Assembly (NCBI GenBank): GCA_017629325.1
Contig: JAGBXL010000101.1
Location: 1-9,427 of the forward strand
Length of the DNA stretch: 9,427 nucleotides
DNA from: Clostridia bacterium
GTDB lineage: Bacteria > Bacillota > Clostridia > UMGS1810
Reading direction: 5' to 3'
Shown here: positions 1 to 5,280 of the stretch, piece by piece
Numbering within the stretch: the stretch's first letter is position 1
How the letters are laid out: each line of letters begins with the position of its first letter
Made by a program: the position numbers and the translations under genes
Notes under the pieces: model-generated
What the model saw: the letters and a program-made list of their open reading frames with translations, nothing else
What the model was told of the DNA's origin: nothing
Databases searched by the model: none

Positions 1-1
1 A

Positions 2-499
2 AGAAATGCAGCTTTTAAAGAGCTTGGAATTAATCCCAAAGATTCGAAAGCCATTGCTTCATTTAAGGCTTATATTGAAAGCCAGAAAACAGACGACCAG
101 AAAGCTGCAGAAAAGCAGGCTGAGGAGCAGGAAAAGATTAACGAAGCAAACGATAGAGCAGCTACAGCAGAAGCTAAAGCTGAGGCTATGATGTTAGGTG
201 CAAAACCGCAGTTTGTTGATGATATTATTGTTCTTGCAAAAGCTAAGTTTACAGAAGGCTCTGATTTTAAAACCATTATCGGTGAGCTTAAAACAAAGTA
301 CCCCGCTTGGTTCGGAACTGATGATAGCGACGACAAAGGGGATGATTCCGGAGACAATAAGGCCGGAAAAAAAGGTACAGGTTCTTCAATGAAATCTGTT
401 GATAAAAAAGGAAAAGATTCCGAAACAAAAGGCCTCGGTGCACGACTTGCTGCACAGAGAAAATCCAGTGCGAAAAAATCTTCGTATTGGGGTAAATAA
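2..499 (+). CDS. Phage capsid scaffolding protein, C-terminal part (5' partial)
   Basis: The reading frame is open from the window edge, so the start lies upstream; 165 residues are visible. Scaffolding proteins of this kind (DUF4355/GP20-like) guide capsid subunits into a prohead and then leave or are degraded. The visible part has a charged, Ala/Glu/Lys-rich helical stretch (about residues 28-63, likely coiled coil), then the family-like segment KPQFVDDIIVLAKAK followed by a Tyr-Pro-Ala-Trp-Phe end (about 68-103), an acidic Asp/Gly linker (107-118) and a very basic tail containing LGARLA and ending SYWGK. A basic C-terminus is where phage scaffolds usually bind the coat protein. Its place just before the decoration and capsid genes supports the role. 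No protease domain is visible; one could lie in the missing N-terminal part. An internal ATG at 188 is not needed as a start because the frame and the helical region continue upstream of it. Confidence 0.8.
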   Translation, partial: RNAAFKELGINPKDSKAIASFKAYIESQKTDDQKAAEKQAEEQEKINEANDRAATAEAKAEAMMLGAKPQFVDDIIVLAKAKFTEGSDFKTIIGELKTKYPAWFGTDDSDDKGDDSGDNKAGKKGTGSSMKSVDKKGKDSETKGLGARLAAQRKSSAKKSSYWGK

Positions 500-528
500 T
501 TAAATAATTTTTTTGGAGGTATAATAAA

Positions 529-921
529 ATGCACAATAAAAGTGGCATCACAAAATCATCTTTTGGTGCACCCACTCAGATTCTTGCAAATGTTGAACTG
601 CAGAGTTCTGTTGGTTGCATTGTGCCCAGCTCGCTTGTTTCAGCTGCAGATGCTAATGGCAATAAAATTGCTAAAGCCGGCACTCCCATCCATGTCGATT
701 TGACAAACATGGCTGCTCCTGCAGCAGCTCCCTCAGCCGATGCACCCATGAATGCAGTGCTTCTTCACGATGTCGATGTGACAAGAGGCAATGCTAATGG
801 TACGGCTCTTATTTTCGGTTTTGTTAATATTAACAGAGTCGATTCATCTGTTGCTCAGGCAATTACCGCAGCTAAAGCTGTTGCCGGTGCATCACCCCTT
901 CTTACATTTATGAAGGCTTAA
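529..921 (+). CDS. Putative head decoration protein (lambda gpD-like position)
   Basis: A 130-residue protein encoded directly before the major capsid gene, where lambda-like phages carry gpD. Decoration proteins bind the outside of the expanded capsid and stabilise it against DNA pressure. Seen in the sequence: an Ala/Gly/Val-rich, Cys-poor small protein; a segment AKAGTPIHVDL (residues 48-58), an Ala/Pro-rich loop (61-73), then NAVLLHDVDVTRGNANGTAL and a Gly-Phe-Val-Asn strand (75-100). The pattern of 'keep the additive, then a late Asp-Val-Asp-Val-Thr strand with a small Gly-rich turn' resembles HDPD-type decoration proteins. The start is set by GGAGGT at 515-520, eight bases before the ATG. 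Leucine codons are almost all CTN, as in the capsid gene, which suits a high-copy virion protein. The family match is from memory; a minor head protein of other function is possible. Confidence 0.6.
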   Translation: MHNKSGITKSSFGAPTQILANVELQSSVGCIVPSSLVSAADANGNKIAKAGTPIHVDLTNMAAPAAAPSADAPMNAVLLHDVDVTRGNANGTALIFGFVNINRVDSSVAQAITAAKAVAGASPLLTFMKA

Positions 922-957
922 GTTTAAATATTTTTTTTACAAGGAGGATAATGTAAA

Positions 958-1992
958 ATGACAATTTTTGACCTTATGCAGAGCACAGAGCTTGTTGCAT
1001 ATTGGGAAGAGCTTGTGCAGGATGAAGCACCCTATCCTTGCGAAGAACTTTTCCCCGATGATAAAAAGAGAGGCCTGTCGCTCAAGTGGATTAAGGGCTC
1101 GAAAGGCCTGCCTGTTGTTCTTAAAACTTCGGCATTTGATGTGCATGCAATTCCCCGTCCCAGAATTGGTTTTGAAAAGCTCACATCCGAAATGCCTTAT
1201 TTCAAAGAATCAACATATATTGATGAAGAGCTTCGCCAGGAACTCAATATGGTTCTTGAAACAGGCAATCAGGCTTACATCGATTCTGTTATGAATAAAA
1301 TTTTCGACGATGAAACACGCCTTCTTCGCGGTGCAAAGGCTTCACGCGAAAGAATGAGAATGATGGCTCTTACTACCGGTGTAGTTTCAATGACTGCAAA
1401 TGGACAGGCCTTCACATTCGATTATGGTGTTACCCATAAGGGTTCTGTCGAAACATCTTGGGATGATTATGCTAATGCTGACCCCATTGAGGATATCAGA
1501 AAAGCAAAGGAAACAATCCAGGATGAAACAGGTGCTGTTGTTACAAGAGCAATGTGCGACGGCAAGACTTGGAGAAATATTCGCAACAACGAAAAAATCA
1601 AGAAGGCCATTTTTGTTCTTACAAATGGTGCTGGTGCAATTTCTGATGCAAAGCTTCGTTCTTACATTCTTGATGAACTCGAACTTGACGTTGTCGTCAA
1701 TGATAAGAGATACAAGGATGAAAATGATAATGTTGTAAAGTTCATGCCCGGCGATACATTTGTTATGTTCCCCGATGGCGAACTCGGCAAAACATGGTTT
1801 GGTACAACTCCTGCAGAATCAGACCTTATGTCAGGTTCTGTTGCTAATGTATCAATTACTGATACCGGTGTTGCAGTTACTACAATTCAGAAAGCAGACC
1901 CTGTTCAGGTTGAAACTGTTGTTTCAATGATTTGCCTGCCCTCGTTCGAGGCTGCTGACCAGGTTTATATTCTGGAAACTGTTGCAGGCTGA
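958..1992 (+). CDS. Major capsid protein (lambda gpE / HK97 fold)
   Basis: A 344-residue protein, close in length to lambda gpE (341). It forms the icosahedral head shell from hexamers and pentamers. Family hallmarks: an N-terminal arm starting MTIFDLMQSTELVAYWEE (1-18) with no cleavable delta domain, the IPRPRIGFEKLTSEMPYFKE region (65-84, E-loop side), YIDEELRQELN (87-97) leading into a long spine helix rich in Arg/Glu/Met (about 90-138), and a beta-rich second half with FTFDYGV (152-158) and a variable domain. This order is that of the Phage_cap_E family. AAGGAGG at 941-947 sits ten bases before the ATG. The gene uses only CTN leucine codons, with no TTA or TTG that I could find, unlike the small neck genes downstream, which suggests selection for high translation. 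The identification is the firmest in the head region. Confidence 0.93.
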   Translation: MTIFDLMQSTELVAYWEELVQDEAPYPCEELFPDDKKRGLSLKWIKGSKGLPVVLKTSAFDVHAIPRPRIGFEKLTSEMPYFKESTYIDEELRQELNMVLETGNQAYIDSVMNKIFDDETRLLRGAKASRERMRMMALTTGVVSMTANGQAFTFDYGVTHKGSVETSWDDYANADPIEDIRKAKETIQDETGAVVTRAMCDGKTWRNIRNNEKIKKAIFVLTNGAGAISDAKLRSYILDELELDVVVNDKRYKDENDNVVKFMPGDTFVMFPDGELGKTWFGTTPAESDLMSGSVANVSITDTGVAVTTIQKADPVQVETVVSMICLPSFEAADQVYILETVAG

Positions 1993-2022
1993 TTTGATTA
2001 AAATTTAAAAGGAGAATCATCA

Positions 2023-2442
2023 ATGGTAAAGATAACTAATGGAATTAGTACCATTGAGGTTACCAGAGGTGCTTTTGAGGGCATTTTTGCTAAGCAAGGT
2101 TTTCATCTTGTTGATGATGAAAACCTTTGCCAGCATAATCCTGCAAACAACAGCAATGGTGCTTCGGTTGGTTCGGATAATTCTAATGCTAACGGCAATG
2201 ACGACAATGACGATGATGCTGATGGCAATAATAATGCTCAGTTAGATTCATCGGATGAAGAAAAAAGCGAAGATGAGCTTTTCCTTTCGGAGATTGTCGA
2301 AAAACCCATTTCGCAATGGAACAAAGACGAGATTAAGCGTTTTGCGGCTCTGAAAGAAATTAATCTTTCGGATGTTAAAAATACTGCTGATGCAAAGACA
2401 CGCATTAAAGAGTTTTTTGATGAGCAGGCAGCAAAAGAATAA
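2023..2442 (+). CDS. Acidic head protein with C-terminal HeH/LEM-like domain (gpFI position)
   Basis: A 139-residue protein with three parts. Residues 1-33 form a short conserved-looking segment (ISTIEVTRGAFEGIFAKQGF, 8-27). Residues about 38-86 are a low-complexity Asn/Asp/Ser linker that is probably disordered. Residues 93-132 (EKPISQWNKDEIKRFAALKE and onward to RIKEFF) look like a HeH/LEM helix-extension-helix fold, known for binding DNA or proteins. It follows the capsid gene directly, as FI does in lambda, whose acidic product helps DNA packaging at the prohead; that functional parallel is inference from position, size and acidity. Equivalents are usually annotated as hypothetical in Firmicute phages. 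GGAG at 2011-2014 lies eight bases before the ATG. I am confident the gene is real, less so of the job. Confidence 0.7.
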   Translation: MVKITNGISTIEVTRGAFEGIFAKQGFHLVDDENLCQHNPANNSNGASVGSDNSNANGNDDNDDDADGNNNAQLDSSDEEKSEDELFLSEIVEKPISQWNKDEIKRFAALKEINLSDVKNTADAKTRIKEFFDEQAAKE

Positions 2443-2449
2443 AAGGAGG
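2443..2449 (+). promoter_or_regulatory. Ribosome binding site that decides the start at 2458
   Basis: AAGGAGG directly after the previous stop. It lies eight bases before ATG 2458, an ideal distance, but only two bases before the in-frame TTG at 2452, so ATG 2458 is chosen. Confidence 0.75.
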
Positions 2450-2457
2450 CTTTGTGT

Positions 2458-2718
2458 ATGACGAAAGATTCATTGGATATGATTAAGCGAGAAATTCGCG
2501 AAAACCAGTCTCCTTATTTTGACGAAAAAGATTTTGAGTATTATTTTGAGAAAAACAATCAAGATGTAAATGCTACAATTTACGAAATGCTCATTATAAA
2601 ATCAGAGGATTCTACAATATCTGTGAGTGGTTTGTCTACGCAAGACACTTCTGCTTATTTTAAGCGCTTAGCTTCAAGGTTTAAATCTTTTAATTCTGGA
2701 ACACTCCAAGGGGGTTGA
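2458..2718 (+). CDS. Small head-tail connector-like protein
   Basis: An 86-residue protein from ATG 2458; a longer frame from TTG 2452 is unlikely because of ribosome-binding-site spacing. It begins MTKDSLDMIKREIRENQSPY, rich in helix formers, then FDEKDFEYYFEKNNQDVNAT, a predicted helix (YEMLIIKSED), a Ser/Thr-rich linker VSGLSTQDTSAYFKRLASRF and a Gly-rich end. Small mainly helical proteins in this slot of Firmicute phages are usually head-tail adaptors of the gp6/gp15 connector class that dock on the portal; the assignment here rests on position, size and general resemblance. It is read just after the HeH gene and overlaps a non-used TTG by its stop codon, so translation with the next gene is tightly linked. 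Leucine codons are mixed, in contrast to the capsid gene. Confidence 0.6.
   Translation: MTKDSLDMIKREIRENQSPYFDEKDFEYYFEKNNQDVNATIYEMLIIKSEDSTISVSGLSTQDTSAYFKRLASRFKSFNSGTLQGG
2708..2714 (+). promoter_or_regulatory. Ribosome binding site that decides the TTG start at 2724
   Basis: AAGGGGG inside the end of the preceding gene. It is nine bases from TTG 2724 and abuts TTG 2715 with no spacer, so 2724 is the workable start. There is no in-frame ATG near the 5' end. Confidence 0.6.
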
Positions 2719-2723
2719 TTCTT

Positions 2724-3119
2724 TTGATTAATACTACTTTTGAAGTTTATAAAATAAAGCGAGAGATAAAAAGGAGTGGAAAATCTTTTTTATTTAAAAG
2801 GCCTGTTTTGAATGAATTTTCGGAGCCAAAAAGGGATGAACAAGGAGAGTTTGTTTCAGACAATATTGGCTCCATTTTTGGATTATATCACGAGCAGAAT
2901 GGCAGCATTCAAATAAATACAGGAGATACAACCCAGACAAGGACAAAAAAGATTCCTTCGATTTTGTGCTGTTGGGATGATATTTCTGTTTTAAATTTGG
3001 TTGTTGGAGATTTTGTTGTTTTTAATTCAAACACATATAAAATTACAGGCATTGTAAATATTCAAGAATGGAACTTGATTGCAGATATTTCTTTGGAGTT
3101 GGTCGATTATGGCATTTAA
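2724..3119 (+). CDS. Putative head closure / head-tail joining protein (TTG start)
   Basis: A 131-residue protein read from TTG 2724 (MINTTFEVYKIKREIKRSGK). An upstream TTG at 2715 would add three residues but has no ribosome-binding-site spacing. The second half is beta-rich: IPSILCCWDDISVL (77-90), then VVGDFVVFNSNTYKITGIVN (93-112), a 'low-point, then the value itself must be set by a measured quantity' pattern with a Gly-Asp turn, and a final strand ADISLELVDYG. This 'GD.v.f....Yki..v......i..isle' layout is typical of the small beta-barrel stopper or head-completion proteins (lambda gpFII / SPP1 gp16 class) that close the portal after packaging. The match is from pattern memory. It overlaps the next gene by 11 bases, suggesting translational coupling. 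Confidence 0.6.
   Translation: MINTTFEVYKIKREIKRSGKSFLFKRPVLNEFSEPKRDEQGEFVSDNIGSIFGLYHEQNGSIQINTGDTTQTRTKKIPSILCCWDDISVLNLVVGDFVVFNSNTYKITGIVNIQEWNLIADISLELVDYGI
3095..3098 (+). promoter_or_regulatory. Ribosome binding site that decides the start at 3109
   Basis: GGAG inside the previous gene, ten bases before ATG 3109. The in-frame ATG at 3079 has no such site and would add ten residues (MQIFLWSWSI) that are only the previous gene read in another frame. Confidence 0.65.
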
Positions 3120-3471
3120 GCTTGATTATAAAGGTAGCGATTTAGCAAAAGGCTTAGATGCACTTGGTCCTAAAATGGGAGCTGCAATTCTTATGTATGC
3201 TGCTACAAAAGCTTCTGAGTTTAGATACAAAATGAAAATTAATCGCCCATGGACTGATAGAACAAATATGGCTAAAGCATTGCTTGATGCAAAAGTTTCC
3301 CAACCGAATGATACCACTATCAGAATAACACTTTCGCATGGTGTTGATTATGGTATTTTTCTTGAGTTGGCAAATGAGAAAAAATATGCAATTATTGCTC
3401 CGACAATTCAAGAAGAATCCCCTCGTGTTGTTGAAGATTTGCAAAATCTTATGAATAAAATTAAATTATAA
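3109..3471 (+). CDS. HK97 gp10-like neck / tail-completion protein
   Basis: A 120-residue protein beginning MAFKLDYKGSDLAKGLDALG. It has an N-terminal helix (about 8-40) and the conserved-looking centre INRPWTDRTNMAKALLDAKV (44-63), matching the 'Pro-x-(D/T)-R-T-x-x-A/L-...' signature of HK97 gp10-like morphogenesis proteins, then strands IRITLSHGVDYGIFLELANE (71-90) and AIIAPTIQEE with a C-terminal helix. In the family these proteins act at the head-tail junction or the tail end (related in place to lambda gpZ). The ATG at 3109 lies 11 bases inside the end of the preceding gene, so the two are probably translationally coupled. The family call is strong; the exact role in this phage is inferred. 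Confidence 0.8.
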   Translation: MAFKLDYKGSDLAKGLDALGPKMGAAILMYAATKASEFRYKMKINRPWTDRTNMAKALLDAKVSQPNDTTIRITLSHGVDYGIFLELANEKKYAIIAPTIQEESPRVVEDLQNLMNKIKL

Positions 3472-3483
3472 GGAGATGCTTGT

Positions 3484-3852
3484 ATGCCAAAAAGCAAAGG
3501 TGCAAGCAGATGGGAGGATATTTTCCTCCATTTAAAAAGCAAAAAGTTTGAAGTATATTCGCCAGGTGTGAAAGTTGGAGAATGCAAAAAGCCATATATC
3601 GTTGTAAAACATAATGGTTCATCTAAAGTTTCAGATTTTAAAACAGATGCAGATTTGTATTCTATTATGTGCTATGTACCAAAAGATGGTTATAGTAAAC
3701 TTGAGCCAATGCTTCAAGATGTAAAAAAATATATGTCAGAACTCGAGCCTATGATTTTGCCTTATGGAGCTCAAACGCCGAGCTATTATGATGATGCAGT
3801 TAAGGCTCACATGGTTAGCATAGAGTATAAGAATTACAAAAAGAATTTTTGA
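3484..3852 (+). CDS. Probable tail terminator (gpU position)
   Basis: A 122-residue protein just before the tail tube gene, where lambda-like phages encode the tail terminator that caps the finished tube and joins it to the head. It starts MPKSKGASRWEDIFLHLKSK, has a Lys-rich strand region (KKPYIVVKHNGSSKVSDFKT, 36-55), then ADLYSIMCYVPKDGYSKLEP (57-76), a helix, and a C-terminal segment PYGAQTPSYYDDAVKAHMVS followed by IEYKNYKK. A mix of helices packed on a beta sheet fits the terminator fold, and such proteins are common in this slot in Firmicute phages. The SD sequence AAGGAGA overlaps the stop of the previous gene (3470-3476) eight bases or so before the ATG. Assignment is by position and resemblance. 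Confidence 0.6.
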   Translation: MPKSKGASRWEDIFLHLKSKKFEVYSPGVKVGECKKPYIVVKHNGSSKVSDFKTDADLYSIMCYVPKDGYSKLEPMLQDVKKYMSELEPMILPYGAQTPSYYDDAVKAHMVSIEYKNYKKNF

Positions 3853-3883
3853 TTTTTAATATATTTATAAAGGAGGATTTACA

Positions 3884-4450
3884 ATGGATGTTGTAAAGAA
3901 ATCAAAGCAAGAAATGCCCACAATTGATTGCTGCCTTGTTACTATTGAAACAAAAGATGGGGAGTTTGGTTTTGATACTGCAAGTGCGATTGGTGTCGAA
4001 CCGCAGGTTGAAGAGCAGGAAGCTGTAAAGCTTGTTGTTAAAGGAATTCTTAGGGCACAGAAGCCCCAGGAAACTACAATTACAGGCACACAGATTGTGC
4101 TCACAGATAATGTTTTCAATCCTGAGCTTGTTCAGATTCTTCAGGGCGGTACAATTAAGTACGACGAAGATGATGAAACAAAGATTGTCGGATATACTCC
4201 CCCGGTTATCGGTTCTGCAGATAAAGGAAAGATTTTCAAGCTCAATGCATATTCTGCTCAGTATGATACATCTGGCCAGATTGTAAAGTACGAAAAAATT
4301 ACTTATCCCAACTGCAAAGGTGTTCCTGTTGCTTTCGGAGCTGAAGACGGTGTATTCAGAGCATCGGAATATACTATCAATTCTGCCCCTGCAAAAGGCG
4401 AAGCTCCTTATGACATTAATTATGTCGAAGCACTTCCTGCGCTTACCTGA
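3884..4450 (+). CDS. Major tail tube protein
   Basis: A 188-residue protein that by position and family features polymerises into hexameric rings to form the tail tube. Recognisable segments are MPTIDCCLVTIETKDGEFGF (11-30), TASAIGVEPQVEEQEAVKLV (32-51), the KGILRAQKPQETTITGTQIV strand pair (53-72), TDNVFNPELVQILQGGTI (74-91), GYTPPVIGSADKG and SAQYDTSGQIVKYEKITYPN. This is a tube protein group common in Clostridia and Bacilli phages. AAAGGAGG at 3869-3876 is seven bases from the ATG. Leucine codons are only CTT or CTC, with frequent GGC and CCC, like the capsid gene and unlike its immediate upstream neighbours, fitting a protein made in hundreds of copies per virion. It is followed by the tail chaperone and tape measure genes, the standard tail order. 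Confidence 0.88.
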   Translation: MDVVKKSKQEMPTIDCCLVTIETKDGEFGFDTASAIGVEPQVEEQEAVKLVVKGILRAQKPQETTITGTQIVLTDNVFNPELVQILQGGTIKYDEDDETKIVGYTPPVIGSADKGKIFKLNAYSAQYDTSGQIVKYEKITYPNCKGVPVAFGAEDGVFRASEYTINSAPAKGEAPYDINYVEALPALT

Positions 4451-4495
4451 TTTTTTTTTAATTTAAAATAAAAATAAAAGAAAAGAGGAATTTTT

Positions 4496-5035
4496 ATGAA
4501 TAATAATTTTGTGGGTACTAGCTATCCCCAAGACCCTTATGCTCAGCAGGCAATTCCCCTTGGTGCAGCTCCTCAGCAGACTGCTGTTGGTGTTCATCAA
4601 TCTGTTGCTGAAATTGCTGAAAATGATAAGCCTGTAAATTGCAAAGAAGCATTGGCGGTTACATCGATGCACGATTTGGCAGAGTATGCAAAAGGACAGC
4701 TTGTTAGGCTTCCCGATTTTGCAGAAGGCCAACCTTTTGTTGCAAGGCTTCGCAGACCCAGCCTTCTTGTTCTTGCTAAGTCTGGAAAGATTCCCAACCA
4801 GCTCCTTTCTTCTGCTGGCAAGCTTTTCGCTGAAGGCGGCAGCGGCCTTGATTCAGATGATGAGTCTATGCTTTCAAAGCTTTATGAAGTAATTGAGATT
4901 ATTGCAAATGCTGCTCTTGTATCACCAACACTTGATGAAATTAAAAGTGTTGGGATGGAGCTTTCGGATAATCAGCTTATGGCTATTTTCAATTATACCC
5001 AGAGCGGCATCCAGGCACTCGATTCCTTTCGTTAA
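4496..5035 (+). CDS. Tail assembly chaperone, short form (lambda gpG-like)
   Basis: A 179-residue protein. Together with its longer frameshifted form it binds the tape measure and recruits tube subunits; neither is expected in the finished virion. Residues 1-45 are low-complexity, rich in Gln, Pro and Ala. The conserved-looking domain follows: LAEYAKGQLVRLPDFAEGQP then FVARLRRPSLLVLAKSGKIP (about 61-100), a helical LLSSAGKLF segment, a Gly/Ser/Asp linker, and a helical C-terminus (LYEVIEIIANAALVSPTLDE; ELSDNQLMAIFNYTQ). It ends Asp-Ser-Phe-Arg at a TAA (5033-5035). AGAGGA near 4484 precedes the ATG. Position between tube and tape measure plus the open +1 frame downstream make the chaperone call firm. 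Leucine codons are mostly CTT, as for an abundant protein. Confidence 0.85.
   Translation: MNNNFVGTSYPQDPYAQQAIPLGAAPQQTAVGVHQSVAEIAENDKPVNCKEALAVTSMHDLAEYAKGQLVRLPDFAEGQPFVARLRRPSLLVLAKSGKIPNQLLSSAGKLFAEGGSGLDSDDESMLSKLYEVIEIIANAALVSPTLDEIKSVGMELSDNQLMAIFNYTQSGIQALDSFR
5024..5035 (+). other. Candidate +1 programmed frameshift site
   Basis: TCC TTT CGT TAA in the frame of the short chaperone. Phe-tRNA on TTT (5027-5029) can move one base to TTC (5028-5030), which matches its GAA anticodon better, and reading continues GTT AAA AGT. A stop codon two codons on would add pausing. The nine bases TCCTTTCGT are those of the influenza A PA-X shift site. The slip position is inferred, not proven. Confidence 0.65.
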
Positions 5036-5255
5036 AAGTCCTGAAATAATGAATGTGCTGGGTTTGGCAAATTTATATAAAAGCCGGCCCAGCACACTTT
5101 TTTCTATTATGGACCCATATACAGCTTATTGTTTTGACGAGGCATGTGCATATATTACATTGAAGATTGAAAAAGGTGAAAAGCCTGATTTCAGAAAGGC
5201 AAATGCTAAAAAGCATTATTCATCTTTTACAGATTTTTACAGCCAATATACTTAA
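5031..5255 (+). CDS. Tail assembly chaperone frameshift extension (lambda gpT-like)
   Basis: This is the second half of the long chaperone, in the +1 frame relative to the 4496 gene. The long form would read 178 residues of the short form (4496-5029), skip C5030 and continue Val-Lys-Ser-Pro through 74 residues to TAA at 5253-5255, giving about 252 residues. The extension has an LYKSRPSTLFSIMDPYTAYC motif, then FDEACAYITLKIEKGEKPDF and a Lys/Tyr-rich end, a pattern I recognise from tail chaperone extensions of Firmicute phages, where this domain contacts the tube protein. An independent start at ATG 5049 is in frame but has no convincing ribosome binding site, which favours frameshifting. In lambda only a few percent of ribosomes shift; the rate here is unknown. 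Confidence 0.78.
   Translation, partial: VKSPEIMNVLGLANLYKSRPSTLFSIMDPYTAYCFDEACAYITLKIEKGEKPDFRKANAKKHYSSFTDFYSQYT
5054..5103 (+). terminator. Hairpin plus T-run inside the chaperone extension (terminator-like)
   Basis: TGTGCTGGG (5054-5062) pairs perfectly with CCCAGCACA (5088-5096). After a one-base bulge, TTGGC (5064-5068) pairs with GCCGG (5083-5087, two G-T wobbles), leaving a 14-base loop. A C and then six Ts (5098-5103) follow. This is the shape of an intrinsic terminator, placed 18 bases after the short chaperone stop, yet it lies inside the extension reading frame and upstream of the tape measure gene. It may be a partial terminator, an RNA element affecting frameshifting, or a chance effect of coding. 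Confidence 0.5.
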
Positions 5256-5280
5256 CAATATGTTTGGAGGTGGGGCTTAA

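Noticed and set aside
520..525. TATAAT before the decoration gene as a promoter -10 box
   Set aside because: No -35-like hexamer lies about 17 bases upstream, and the motif overlaps the ribosome-binding-site spacer; AT-rich spacers yield such matches by chance.
70..534. A 154-codon open frame on the - strand opposite the scaffold gene
   Set aside because: The + strand scaffold has clear family features and the antisense product (Ser/Phe/Ala-rich) resembles no protein I know; it is a shadow of the Ala/Glu/Lys-rich coding.
951..956. Minimal ATG-TAA reading frame between the capsid gene's ribosome site and its ATG
   Set aside because: Only three bases separate it from AAGGAGG (941-947), too short for efficient initiation; the true ATG at 958 has ten. 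Probably chance in AT-rich spacer.
4451..4459. Run of nine Ts after the tail tube stop as a terminator
   Set aside because: No GC-containing stem precedes it; only weak A/T pairing with the following A-rich spacer is possible. The same holds for the T8 run at 931-938 before the capsid gene.
5049..5255. The chaperone extension as a separate gene from ATG 5049
   Set aside because: No convincing ribosome binding site precedes it, the frame is open upstream across the short chaperone stop, and this gene pair is normally joined by frameshifting.
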